A stretch of DNA of 64,000 bases, from assembly GCF_029212575.1 (NCBI RefSeq), contig NZ_JARGPK010000042.1:62001-126000 (forward strand), read 5' to 3'. The notes below the pieces were generated by a model. It was not told where the DNA came from. It saw only the letters and a program-made list of their open reading frames with translations, and ran no database searches. This document shows, piece by piece, positions 50,622-59,431 of this stretch; the first letter of the stretch is position 1; every line of letters begins with the position of its first letter. This DNA comes from Antarcticimicrobium sp. (GTDB lineage: Bacteria; Pseudomonadota; Alphaproteobacteria; Rhodobacterales; Rhodobacteraceae). Both the position numbers and the translations under genes were made by a program.

Positions 50622-51689
50622 GTGGGGGCCAGCAGAGAGGCGGTTCTCGAAACGCTCAAGCAGATTCAAGACCCGGTGTCGGGCGGCGATATCGTGTCCA
50701 GTGGCGTCGTGCGTGCGCTGAACGTCGATGCCGGCGGCGCGGTCCGCTTCGTCATGGAAATTCCGCCGCGCCACTCCGCCGCCTTCGAGGCGGTGAAGAC
50801 GGCGGCCGAGGCGGCGCTGGACGGGCTCGAAGGCGTGGCGCAGGTTTCGATCGTGATGACCGGCCACAGCGACAAGGCCCCGCCGGACCTGCAGCCGCGC
50901 AAACCTGTGGCACCCCAGGGGCCGGAGAAGATCCCCGGCGTTGCACATGTCATCGCCATCGCCAGCGGCAAGGGCGGCGTGGGCAAGTCCACCGTCGCGG
51001 CCAATCTGGCCTGTGCGCTGGCCCGGCAGGGGCGCCGGGTCGGGCTTCTGGATGCGGATGTCTACGGCCCGTCGCAGCCGCGGATGCTGGGTGTGTCCGG
51101 CCGACCGGCCAGCCCGGACGGCAAGACCATCCTGCCGATGCGCAACCACGGCGTCACCATGATGTCGATCGGGCTGATGACCAATGACGACCAGGCCGTG
51201 GTCTGGCGCGGGCCGATGCTGATGGGCGCGTTGCAGCAGATGCTGATGCAGGTGCACTGGGGTGCGCTCGACGTGCTGTTGGTCGATCTTCCGCCGGGCA
51301 CCGGCGATGTGTCTATGACGCTGGCGCAAAAGGCGCAGCTCGACGGTGCGATTGTCGTCTCCACGCCGCAGGACGTGGCGCTGCTGGATGTGCGCAAGGG
51401 CCTCGACATGTTCCGCCAGCTCAAGGTGCCGATCCTCGGCATGATCGAGAACATGAGCACGCATGTCTGCTCCAACTGCGGTCATGAAGAGCATGTCTTT
51501 GGTCACGGCGGCGTCGCCAAGGAGGCGGAGAGGCTGGGTGTTCCGCTGCTGGCCGAGGTGCCGCTCGACCTGCAGATCCGGCAGGCCGCCGACGGCGGCG
51601 CGCCGATCACCGTCAGCCAGCCCGACAGCGTGCTGGCCAAGGTCTTTCAGGACATCGCCGCGGCGCTGGTGGCCGAGGGGGTGGCATGA
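50622..51689 (+). CDS. apbC: Mrp/ApbC Fe-S cluster carrier ATPase
   Basis: P-loop scaffold that loads [4Fe-4S] clusters into target proteins; the formate dehydrogenases here need many. The protein of 355 residues starts at a GTG with AGGAGT upstream. The N-terminal MIP18-like domain is ETLKQIQDPVSGGDIVSSGVV (about 9-29). The deviant Walker A is ASGKGGVGKSTVAANLA (about 109-125), then LLDADVYGPSQPRMLG and LLVDLPPGTGD (about 220-230). The cluster cysteine pair is CSNCG (about 284-288) in MSTHVCSNCGHEEHVFG. It overlaps the ligase-like gene by ATGA. Confidence 0.93.
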   Translation: MGASREAVLETLKQIQDPVSGGDIVSSGVVRALNVDAGGAVRFVMEIPPRHSAAFEAVKTAAEAALDGLEGVAQVSIVMTGHSDKAPPDLQPRKPVAPQGPEKIPGVAHVIAIASGKGGVGKSTVAANLACALARQGRRVGLLDADVYGPSQPRMLGVSGRPASPDGKTILPMRNHGVTMMSIGLMTNDDQAVVWRGPMLMGALQQMLMQVHWGALDVLLVDLPPGTGDVSMTLAQKAQLDGAIVVSTPQDVALLDVRKGLDMFRQLKVPILGMIENMSTHVCSNCGHEEHVFGHGGVAKEAERLGVPLLAEVPLDLQIRQAADGGAPITVSQPDSVLAKVFQDIAAALVAEGVA

Positions 51690-52402
51690 GCGCGGAGATG
51701 CGGCAGGACCTGACCTTTCCCCCTGCGATGAGCGGCGAGGCCGTCACCGGCGACCCGTTCGATACCGCTGTGATGCGGGCGGTACAGGGCTGCGAGGCGG
51801 GGCTGGTGACCTATCGGATCGCCGCCGACCGGATCGGCGCGGCGCTGGTCCTGGCGCCCGAGGTGCCGCTGGAGGACGCGATGGCCATGCTGCCGCTCTG
51901 CGGCGTGGGGTTTCAGAACGCGCTTGGCGCGCTGGCGCCGCCCGAGGTGGCCGTCCATCTTGACTGGTCCGGCGGGTTGCGGGTCAACGGCGCGTCCTGC
52001 GGCCGCATGCGCGCCTGTGCCGAGCAGCAGGATCCCAAGGCCATGCCGCTTTGGCTGGTGATGGGGTTCGAGCTGCCGCTGTTGCCGCAGGGGGGCGACC
52101 CCGGCCTGTTGCCGGACCAGACCGCGCTTTTTGCCGAGGGCTGCTCCGAGGTGGACCCGGGCCAGCTGATCGAGGCCTGGGCGCGCCACAGCCTCAACTG
52201 GATCGCCCGGTGGGAAGCCGAGGGGGTCAAGCCGCTGCACGACGAATGGCGCGGCCTGGCCTTCGGGCTTGGCGAGGACACCAGCCGGAACGGTCACCGG
52301 GGGACCTTCGTCGGTGTCGATGAACGCTTCGGCATGTTGCTGCGCGACGGCGAAGCGACCCGCCTGATTCCGCTAACCACGCTTCTGGAGGAGAGCCCGT
52401 GA
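51686..52402 (+). CDS. Biotin/lipoate protein ligase-like protein (DUF4444 type)
   Basis: 238-residue protein of the BPL/LplA/LipB-like fold in a divergent subgroup; substrate unknown. Visible elements are DPFDTAVMRAVQGCEAGLVTYRI (about 23-45), GALVLAPEVPLEDAMAM, VHLDWSGGLRVNGASCGRMR (about 91-110) and a C-terminal DUF4444-like part (HRGTFVGVDERFGMLLRDG). The catalytic lysine motif of true ligases is not obvious, so enzyme activity is uncertain. It overlaps apbC upstream (ATGA) and the DUF6505 gene downstream (GTGA). Confidence 0.75.
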   Translation: MSAEMRQDLTFPPAMSGEAVTGDPFDTAVMRAVQGCEAGLVTYRIAADRIGAALVLAPEVPLEDAMAMLPLCGVGFQNALGALAPPEVAVHLDWSGGLRVNGASCGRMRACAEQQDPKAMPLWLVMGFELPLLPQGGDPGLLPDQTALFAEGCSEVDPGQLIEAWARHSLNWIARWEAEGVKPLHDEWRGLAFGLGEDTSRNGHRGTFVGVDERFGMLLRDGEATRLIPLTTLLEESP

Positions 52403-52878
52403 AACTAGCCCGCGCCATCCATTTCGACGAGAGCGACCAGCGCGTCTTCGCCAACCCCGCGCGCACCGGCGAATGGTGCCTTTCGGGCGGGTTCGAGTTT
52501 TCTGACTGGACCGCGGCCGACCTGACCGGCAAGGCGCGCCAGGCCTTTGCCAACGGCTGGCTCGGGCTGGAGACCGGCGGGCGGGTGACCTTTGTCGCCG
52601 TCACCCGGATCGAACCCGCCGAGGTCGAGGCGATGACCGACCTTCTGGCGCAGCATTTCGTCACCTATTACGGCGCCCCCTCGCCCGAGGCCGCCCGGCC
52701 GGTCGCCGCCGAGGAGATCGCCCAGATGGCCGAACTGTGCGAGGACCACGCTCCGAACACCCTGTTGACCGTGGCGCGCGAGTTGACCGGGGCCGGCGTG
52801 CGCGAGGCCTATCGCGCGATCGAACCGCAGAATGCCGGGCTCGACCAGTTCGCGGTCCACGGATCGCTGGACGAATGA
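52399..52878 (+). CDS. DUF6505-type protein
   Basis: 159-residue soluble protein of unknown function beginning MKLARAIHFDESDQRVF with EWCLSGGFEFSDW (about 26-38) and VTRIEPAEVEAMTDLLAQHFV (about 69-89). It starts at a GTG preceded by GGAGGAG, overlapping the previous stop. With DUF6494, apbC and the ligase-like gene it forms a four-gene coupled block inside the formate dehydrogenase locus, suggesting a cofactor or cluster maturation role by association only. Confidence 0.72.
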   Translation: MKLARAIHFDESDQRVFANPARTGEWCLSGGFEFSDWTAADLTGKARQAFANGWLGLETGGRVTFVAVTRIEPAEVEAMTDLLAQHFVTYYGAPSPEAARPVAAEEIAQMAELCEDHAPNTLLTVARELTGAGVREAYRAIEPQNAGLDQFAVHGSLDE

Positions 52879-52903
52879 CCGGGATACGGCCCGGTTCCCT
52901 GCG

Positions 52904-54856
52904 GTGAAATCGGTCCGCCTGCGCCTGCTGGTCCTGGCGCTCGCCCCGCTCACGGTGCTGATGCCGCTCCTGATGGCCATCGGCCTGACCCGCTGGGCGG
53001 CGGGCTATGACAAGGCGCTGATCACCAATGTGGAAAGCGACCTGCGCATCGCCGAGCAGTACCTGGCCCGGATCATGGCGGGCACCGGCGACGATCTGAC
53101 CGGGCTGGCCGAATCCGCCGAATTTGCCAAGATCCTGCGCCAGGACTCCTCTGGGCGGGCCGCCTTTTTCCAGCGCAAGCGCGCGGCGCTGGAGCTCGAC
53201 TTTCTTTACTACATACCCGCGTCCGAGGCGCTTGAGGCGGCGGCGCGCTGGCCGGTCATCAACACCGGCCTCAACGGCCGCCCGGCCACCGAGATCGACG
53301 TGTTTGACGCCGCCAGCCTCGCCGCCTTGTCCGACGAGCTGGCGACCCGTGCCCGCATCGACCTGATCGAGACCGAGGCCGCCGTCCCCACCGAGCGCAC
53401 CGCCGAGGACCGCGGCATGGTGGTGCATTCGGCGGCGCCGGTCCGCCTGTCCGGGCAGGAGGGCGTCCTTGTCGGCGGTATCCTTCTCAACCGCAACCTG
53501 CAGTTCATCGACACGATCAACGCGCTGGTCTATCTCAACGCGGAGACCGGGGGCGACCGGCAGGGCACCGCGACGCTGTTTCTCGACGATGTGCGCGTAT
53601 CGACCAATGTGCGCCTGTTCGAGGACACCCGCGCGCTGGGAACCCGGGTTTCGGCGGTCGTGCGCGAGGGCGTGCTGGGCGAGGGGCGCACATGGCTCGA
53701 CCGCGCCTTTGTGGTGAACGACTGGTACATCTCGGGGTACCGGCCGCTGACCGACAGTTTCGGTGAGCGGGTCGGAATGCTCTATGTCGGCTTTCTCGAG
53801 GCCCCCTTTGCCGCCGCCGAACGCGCGGCCTTCCTGTGGATCCTGGCGGCGTTCGGCGGCGTCCTGATGCTGTCGGTGCCGGTTTTCCTGTGGCTGGCCA
53901 AGGGCATATTCGCGCCGCTGGAGCGCATGACCCAGACCATGCAACGGGTGCGCCGGGGCGATCTGTCGGCGCGCAACGGGGACGTCGGCTCACGCGACGA
54001 GATCGGTCAGGTCGCGGGGCATCTCGATGGCCTTCTGGACATGGTGCAGGACCGCGACCACCGCTTGCGCGCCTGGGCCGACGAGTTGAACCAGCGCGTC
54101 GAGGAGCGCACCGCCGAATTGCGCGAGGCCAACGAAAAGCTTGAAGAGACCTTTCGCCAACTGGTGATGAGCGAGAAACTGGCCTCGATCGGCGAGATCA
54201 CCGCCGGTGTCGCGCATGAAATCAACAACCCCGTCGCGGTGATCCAGGGCAATGTCGACGTGATCCGCGAAGAACTTGGCGAGGCGGCCAAACCGGTGAC
54301 GACCGAGTTGACCCTGATCGACCGGCAGGTGGCGCGGATCGTGGCCATCGTCGGCAAGCTTCTGCAATTCGCCCGCCCCGGCGAGTTTTCGGGCTATGGC
54401 GATACCGTCGACCTCGCCCCGCTGGTCGAGGATTCGCTGCTGCTGGTCGAACATGTGCTGTCGAAAAGCGAGATCGACGTGATCACCGACTTCGCGCCTG
54501 TCCCGCGGGTGCGGATCGACCCCGGCGAGATGCAGCAGGTTGTGATCAACCTTCTGGTCAATGCGGGGCAGGCCATGGGCACCTCCGGGCGTCTGACCCT
54601 GACCATTCGTGCCGAGACGCGAGACGGGCAGCCCGGCGCCGTTCTTTGCGTGCGTGACACCGGGCCCGGCGTGCCGGAGGACAAGCTGGCCTCGGTTTTC
54701 GATCCGTTCTTTACCACCAAGCTGGGCGAGGGCACCGGGCTTGGCCTGTCGATTTCCCAGACCCTGATCCAGCGCGCCGGCGGGCTGATCTCGGTCGCCA
54801 ATCCGCAGGGCGGCGGGGCCGAGTTCCGCATCTGGCTGCCCGCCGACGGGGGTTGA
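52904..54856 (+). CDS. Membrane histidine kinase, DctB-like (single-cache, HAMP, HisKA)
   Basis: Predicted sensor for the split two-component system. The protein of 650 residues is tentatively started at GTG 52904, which has a poor ribosome-binding site. Helix one is about 7-28, the periplasmic sensing region about 30-310 with VVHSAAPVRLSGQEGVLVGGI and a cache-like fold. Helix two is about 305-328 (ILAAFGGVLMLSVPVFLWLA), HAMP about 330-382, then a coiled coil. The H-box GEITAGVAHEINNPVAVIQ is near 430, and N, G1 and G2 boxes include VVINLLVNAGQAM, VRDTGPGVPED and GTGLGLSIS. DctB/NtrB-type kinases pair with NtrC-type regulators, so its partner may be the regulator at 38774-40108. It is convergent with the NAD-type fdh operon, five bases apart. 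Confidence 0.86.
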   Translation: MKSVRLRLLVLALAPLTVLMPLLMAIGLTRWAAGYDKALITNVESDLRIAEQYLARIMAGTGDDLTGLAESAEFAKILRQDSSGRAAFFQRKRAALELDFLYYIPASEALEAAARWPVINTGLNGRPATEIDVFDAASLAALSDELATRARIDLIETEAAVPTERTAEDRGMVVHSAAPVRLSGQEGVLVGGILLNRNLQFIDTINALVYLNAETGGDRQGTATLFLDDVRVSTNVRLFEDTRALGTRVSAVVREGVLGEGRTWLDRAFVVNDWYISGYRPLTDSFGERVGMLYVGFLEAPFAAAERAAFLWILAAFGGVLMLSVPVFLWLAKGIFAPLERMTQTMQRVRRGDLSARNGDVGSRDEIGQVAGHLDGLLDMVQDRDHRLRAWADELNQRVEERTAELREANEKLEETFRQLVMSEKLASIGEITAGVAHEINNPVAVIQGNVDVIREELGEAAKPVTTELTLIDRQVARIVAIVGKLLQFARPGEFSGYGDTVDLAPLVEDSLLLVEHVLSKSEIDVITDFAPVPRVRIDPGEMQQVVINLLVNAGQAMGTSGRLTLTIRAETRDGQPGAVLCVRDTGPGVPEDKLASVFDPFFTTKLGEGTGLGLSISQTLIQRAGGLISVANPQGGGAEFRIWLPADGG

Positions 54857-54861
54857 CCCCG

Positions 54862-57618
54862 TTACGCCGCCGTCACCCGCACGGCGGCGAACTTGAACTC
54901 CGGGATCTTGCCATAGGGATCGAGCGCCGGGTTGGTCAGGATGTTGGCCGCCGCCTCCACATAGGCAAAGGGCAGGAACACCATGTCGGGCGCCACCGCG
55001 CGGTCGGCTCGCGCCATCACCTCGACCGCGCCGCGCCGCGTCTCCAGCCGGACCATGCCGCCCGGCGCCACACCCAGGCGGCGCAGCGTCGCCGGATGCA
55101 ACGAGCAGTTGGCCTGTGGCTCCACCGCGTCGAGCACGCGCGCCCGCCGCGTCATCGAGCCGGTATGCCAGTGTTCGAGCTGCCGCCCCGTGGTCAGCAC
55201 CATCGGGAACTCGGCATCCGGCTGCTCGTCGGGCGGGACGACACTGGCCGGGGTAAAGCGCGCGCGCCCACCCGCGCGCGGGAAGGCATCGCCGAACACG
55301 ATCGCCTGGCCCGGATCGTCGGGCGAGTGGCTGGGATAGGTGACCGCGTTCTCGGCCTCCAGCCGCGCCCAGGTGATGTTGGAGAGCGATTTCATCCCCC
55401 GTTTCATCTCGGCGAAGACCTCCGAGGGGTCGGCATAGCTCCAGTCCAGCCCCAGACGCCGCGCCAGCGCCACGGTGATCGCCCAATCCTGTCGCGCCGC
55501 GCCCGGCGGGGCGACGGCGGCGCGGCCCATCTGGACCTGCCGGTTGGTATTGGTCACCGTCCCGGACTTCTCGAAAAAGGCCGAGGCCGGCAGGATCACG
55601 TCGGCGTAATTCGCCGTCTCGGTCAGGAAGATGTCCTGCACCACCATGTGCTCCAGCTTTGCCAGCGCCTCGCGTGCATGGGTGACGTCGGGGTCGGACA
55701 TCGCCGGATTCTCGCCCAGGATATACATGCCCCTGACCTGTCCGTCATGCACCGCGTCGAGGATCTCGGTCACGGTGAGACCCGCCTCGGCGTTGAAATC
55801 GCCCGATTTCCAGATCTCCGAGAAGGCGCCGCGCACGCCGTCGTCGGTAACGCTCTGATAGTCGGGCAGGAACATCGGGATCAGCCCCGCGTCGGAGGCC
55901 CCCTGCACGTTGTTTTGCCCCCGCAGCGGGTGCAGACCGGCGCCGGGCTTTCCGACATTGCCGGTCATCAGCGCCAGGCTGATCAGACAGCGCGAATTGT
56001 CGGTGCCGTGGATATGCTGGCTGACCCCCATCCCCCAGAAGATCATCCCCGCCTTTCCCCCGGCGAAATCGCGCGCCACCGCGCGCACCGTGGCCGCGTC
56101 GATGCCGGTCAGCTCCTCCACCGTTTCTGGTGCGAACCCGGCGAGATGCTGTTTCTGCGCCTCCCAGTTCTCGGTGAATTCGTCGATATAGGCCGGATCG
56201 AAAAGCTCCTCCTCCACGATCACGGACATGATCGCGTTGAGCAGGGCCACGTCCGCGCCGGGACGGAACTGCAGCATGTGGGTGGCCTGCCGCCTGAGCG
56301 CCTGGCCGCGCGGATCCATCACGATCAGCTTGCCGCCGCGTTTCGCGAATTGCTTGAAATAGGTGGCCGCGACGGGGTGGTTCTCCACCGGGTTGGCGCC
56401 GATCACGATGGCCACGTCGGCGTTCTCGATCTGATTGAAGGTGGCGGTGACCGCGCCGGAGCCGACGTTTTCCATCAACGCCGCCACCGAAGAGGCATGG
56501 CAAAGCCGGGTGCAATGATCCACGTTGTTGTGGCCAAAGCCCTGCCGGATCAGCTTCTGAAACAGATAGGCCTCCTCGTTGGTGCATTTGGCGCTGCCGA
56601 AACCGGCGACAGAGGCGCCGCCATGCTCCACGCGCAGGCGCGCCATCCCCCCGGCGGCGGCCTCCAGCGCCTCGTCCCAGCTCGCCTCGCGGAAATGGGT
56701 CAGGGGGTTGGCCGGGTCCACGTTCAGCCCCTTGGGCGCATCAGCGCGCCGGATCAGTGGCGTCGTCAGCCGGTGCGGGTGGTCGATGTAGTCGAAGCCG
56801 AACCGCCCCTTGACGCAAAGCCGCCCCTCGTTTGCCGGGCCGTTGACGCCCTCGACGTATTTCACCTTGCCGTCCTTGACCTTCAACGACACCTGGCACC
56901 CCACGCCGCAGAACGGGCAGACCGATTGCACCTCGGTATCGAAATCGGTGCTGTCGCCATGCTGCGCATCGTCCAGCACGGTCGCGGGCATCAACGCACC
57001 GGTCGGGCAGGCCTGCACGCATTCACCGCAGGCCACACAGGTACTGTCGCCCATCGGATCGGCGAAATCGAAGCTTGGGTAGGCGTCATGCCCGCGTCCG
57101 GCCATGCCGATCACGTCATTGACCTGCACCTCGCGGCAGGCGCGCACGCACAGCCCGCACTGGATGCAGGCGTCGAGGTTGACGCGCATCGCCACGTGGC
57201 TGTCATCGAGCAGCGGGATGCGCCCCTCCTCCAGCCTGGGAAAGCGGCTTTCGCTGACGCCGTTGGCCTCGGCCATATCCCAAAGGTGCGCCCCCGCATC
57301 ATGCGCCTCTTCGCGCCGGGGCTGGTCGGCCAGCAGCAGCTCCATCACCAGCTTGCGGGCGGTCTCGGCGCGGTCGGAGGCGGTGTTCACCACCATGCCC
57401 TCGGTGGCCGTGCGGCAGCAGGAGGCGGCGAGCGTGCGCTCTCCGTCGATCTCGACCATGCAGGCGCGGCAGTTGCCGTCGGCGCGATAGCCGGTCTGGT
57501 CCTTGTGGCACAGATGCGGGATGGTCCTGCCGTGCCGCTGCGCCACCTGCCAGATGGTCTCATCCGGGGCGGCGGTGACGTTTTTGCCGTCGAGGCAGAA
57601 GGTGATGTTCTTGCTCAT
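54862..57618 (-). CDS. Soluble NAD-dependent formate dehydrogenase alpha subunit
   Basis: Cytosolic catalytic subunit of 918 residues without a TAT signal. The N-terminal NuoG-like part has a [2Fe-2S] site (Cys37, 50, 53 and 67), then ferredoxin cysteines at 151/154/157/161 and 194/197/200/204. The formate-oxidising domain has [4Fe-4S] Cys234, 237, 241 and 268, and the metal ligand Cys373 in DHCTRLCHASSV with the catalytic His beside it. PNPVENHP-like IGANPVENHPVA and MGVSQHIHGTDN are pterin contacts. It pairs with the fused beta subunit three bases upstream. The closest known design is Methylorubrum extorquens FDH1 (two subunits, tungsten) or Rhodobacter FdsA (molybdenum). Confidence 0.93.
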   Translation of the reverse strand: MSKNITFCLDGKNVTAAPDETIWQVAQRHGRTIPHLCHKDQTGYRADGNCRACMVEIDGERTLAASCCRTATEGMVVNTASDRAETARKLVMELLLADQPRREEAHDAGAHLWDMAEANGVSESRFPRLEEGRIPLLDDSHVAMRVNLDACIQCGLCVRACREVQVNDVIGMAGRGHDAYPSFDFADPMGDSTCVACGECVQACPTGALMPATVLDDAQHGDSTDFDTEVQSVCPFCGVGCQVSLKVKDGKVKYVEGVNGPANEGRLCVKGRFGFDYIDHPHRLTTPLIRRADAPKGLNVDPANPLTHFREASWDEALEAAAGGMARLRVEHGGASVAGFGSAKCTNEEAYLFQKLIRQGFGHNNVDHCTRLCHASSVAALMENVGSGAVTATFNQIENADVAIVIGANPVENHPVAATYFKQFAKRGGKLIVMDPRGQALRRQATHMLQFRPGADVALLNAIMSVIVEEELFDPAYIDEFTENWEAQKQHLAGFAPETVEELTGIDAATVRAVARDFAGGKAGMIFWGMGVSQHIHGTDNSRCLISLALMTGNVGKPGAGLHPLRGQNNVQGASDAGLIPMFLPDYQSVTDDGVRGAFSEIWKSGDFNAEAGLTVTEILDAVHDGQVRGMYILGENPAMSDPDVTHAREALAKLEHMVVQDIFLTETANYADVILPASAFFEKSGTVTNTNRQVQMGRAAVAPPGAARQDWAITVALARRLGLDWSYADPSEVFAEMKRGMKSLSNITWARLEAENAVTYPSHSPDDPGQAIVFGDAFPRAGGRARFTPASVVPPDEQPDAEFPMVLTTGRQLEHWHTGSMTRRARVLDAVEPQANCSLHPATLRRLGVAPGGMVRLETRRGAVEVMARADRAVAPDMVFLPFAYVEAAANILTNPALDPYGKIPEFKFAAVRVTAA

Positions 57619-57621
57619 GGT

Positions 57622-59310
57622 TCAGACCTCGTCCGCAAAGTGTTTCATCACCAGCCGGATCGGATTGGGCGCGGCCTGCCCCAGACCGCAGATCGAGGCG
57701 TCGGCCATCACCGTGCACAGATCTTCGAGCAGCGCCCGGTCCCAACTTTCGGCCTGCATCAGCTTCACCGCCTTTTCGCAGCCCGCCCGGCAGGGTGTGC
57801 ATTGACCGCAGCTTTCGCTTTCGAAGAACTTCAGCATGTTCAGCGCCGCCATGCGTGCGCTGTCCTGATCCGACAGCACCACCACCGCCGCCGAACCGAT
57901 GAAACTGCCATGCGGCTGCAACGTGTCGAAATCCAGCGGCACGTCGTCCAGCGTCGCGGGAAGCAGCCCCGACGACGGCCCGCCCGGCTGATAGGCCTTG
58001 AACACATGCCCCTCGGCCATGCCGCCGGCGGCGTCGATGATGTCGCGAATGGTTGAGCCCGCCGGCAGCAGATGGACCCCCGGCCGCGCCACCCGGCCCG
58101 AGACCGAGTAGCTGCGCAACCCCTTACGCCCGTTCCGTTCGACCGTGGACAGGATCTCCGGCCCCTCGCGGCAGACGCGGGCGACCCATTTCAGCGTCTC
58201 GACGTTATGCACCAGCGTGGGCCGGCCAAAGACACCCACCTGCGCCACATAGGGCGGCCGCAGGCGGGGAATGCCGCGCTTGCCCTCGATCGACTCGATC
58301 ATCGCGCTTTCCTCGCCGCAGATATAGGCGCCCGCGCCCCGGCGCAGGTCGATATACCCGGGCACCACGATGCCGGCATCCTCCAGCGCGGCGATCTCCC
58401 GCCTCAGCACCTCCAGCACCGCCGGGTACTCGTCGCGCATGTAGACAAAGCAGGTCTCGGCTTCGACCGCCCAGGCTGCGATCAACATGCCTTCGAGGAA
58501 CAGGTGCGGATGGCGTTCCAGCCAATAGCGATCCTTGAAGGTGCCCGGTTCTCCCTCGTCGCCGTTCACCGCCAGGTAACGCGGGCCCGGATTGGCGCGC
58601 ACGAAGCCCCATTTCTTTCCCGAGGGGAAGCCCGCACCGCCAAGCCCGCGCAGCCCCGCCGACAGCAGGCGATCCTGCACCTCTTCCCAGTCCCCGGTGT
58701 TTCGCAGGGCCAGCAGCGTTTCGTACCCGCCGCCGGCGCGATAGGCGGTCAAACCCTCGTACGCCGGTATCTCGGGATGAAACGCGCCCGCCGAGATCAG
58801 GGCATCTATGGCCTCCGGCGTGGCGTGATCCAGGTGACGATGGCCGACCTCGGCCACCGGGGCGGTATCGCAGCGGCCCATGCAGGGGGCGCGCAACACG
58901 CGGACCCTGGCCGGGTCGTGGCCCGCCTCCAGCGCGGCCAGCAGCGTCTCGGATCCGGCCATTTCACACGACAGCGAGTCGCAGACGCGAATGGTCAGAT
59001 CGGGCGGCGGCGTCTCGCCCTCGCGCACCGGGTCGAAATGGGCGTAGAAGGTGGCAACCTCCCAGACCTCGGCCATCGACAGGCCAAGCTCCTCGGCCAG
59101 CGCGCGCAGATGCGGCGCGGAGAGGTGGCCATGGGCATCCTGGATCAGATGCAGAAACTCGATCAGCAGATCGCGCCGACGCGGCCTGCCGCCCATCAAC
59201 GCGCGCACCTCCTGCCAGGCGGTGTCGTCCAGCTGGCGCCCCTTCGGCGTCGGGCGACCACGCTTGCCGCCGCCGGACCGCCAGATGCCTGCGTTTTGAT
59301 CCAATGCCAT
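57622..59310 (-). CDS. Formate dehydrogenase beta subunit, FdsG-FdsB (NuoE-NuoF) fusion
   Basis: Diaphorase subunit that passes electrons to NAD+. The 562-residue protein fuses a NuoE/FdsG thioredoxin-like [2Fe-2S] domain (about 25-165, CDSLSCEMAG and CMGRCDTAP cysteines) to a NuoF/FdsB domain (about 190-560). The latter has GLRGLGGAGFPSGKKW (NADH/FMN loop, about 219-234), NGDEGEPGTFKDR, GAGAYICGEESAMIESIEGKRG-type FMN segment and the cluster motif ESCGQCTPCRAGC (about 481-493). In Rhodobacter fds operons these are separate genes; the fusion is like FDH1 beta of Methylorubrum. It heads the operon, with an operator-like palindrome about 80 bases upstream. Confidence 0.93.
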   Translation of the reverse strand: MALDQNAGIWRSGGGKRGRPTPKGRQLDDTAWQEVRALMGGRPRRRDLLIEFLHLIQDAHGHLSAPHLRALAEELGLSMAEVWEVATFYAHFDPVREGETPPPDLTIRVCDSLSCEMAGSETLLAALEAGHDPARVRVLRAPCMGRCDTAPVAEVGHRHLDHATPEAIDALISAGAFHPEIPAYEGLTAYRAGGGYETLLALRNTGDWEEVQDRLLSAGLRGLGGAGFPSGKKWGFVRANPGPRYLAVNGDEGEPGTFKDRYWLERHPHLFLEGMLIAAWAVEAETCFVYMRDEYPAVLEVLRREIAALEDAGIVVPGYIDLRRGAGAYICGEESAMIESIEGKRGIPRLRPPYVAQVGVFGRPTLVHNVETLKWVARVCREGPEILSTVERNGRKGLRSYSVSGRVARPGVHLLPAGSTIRDIIDAAGGMAEGHVFKAYQPGGPSSGLLPATLDDVPLDFDTLQPHGSFIGSAAVVVLSDQDSARMAALNMLKFFESESCGQCTPCRAGCEKAVKLMQAESWDRALLEDLCTVMADASICGLGQAAPNPIRLVMKHFADEV

Positions 59311-59390
59311 TTCCGGTGTCCCCGCGAGCCCTGTTCAGGACCCGCTCTGGTCTGTTCACCTTTGCAAATCAATATCGCTTTTCCGTTGTA

Positions 59391-59409
59391 CGATTGATTT
59401 TCTCAATCG
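59391..59409. promoter_or_regulatory. 7-bp perfect palindrome (LysR-type T-N11-A box) upstream of the NAD-type formate dehydrogenase
   Basis: CGATTGATTTTCTCAATCG has 7-bp arms around a five-base spacer and contains ATTGA-N5-TCAAT, a T-N11-A box of LysR-family operators. It lies 80-100 bases before the beta-subunit start in an A+T-rich stretch (59365-59410). Rhodobacter-type fds operons are often controlled by a LysR regulator, but no LysR gene is present in this window. Confidence 0.5.
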
Positions 59410-59431
59410 AAAGCGTGGGGGTCGAAGCGCC

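Noticed and set aside
54853-58056. Plus-strand frame of over 1000 codons
   Set aside because: Antisense shadow of the NAD-type formate dehydrogenase subunits in GC-rich DNA; the minus strand encodes clear conserved motifs.
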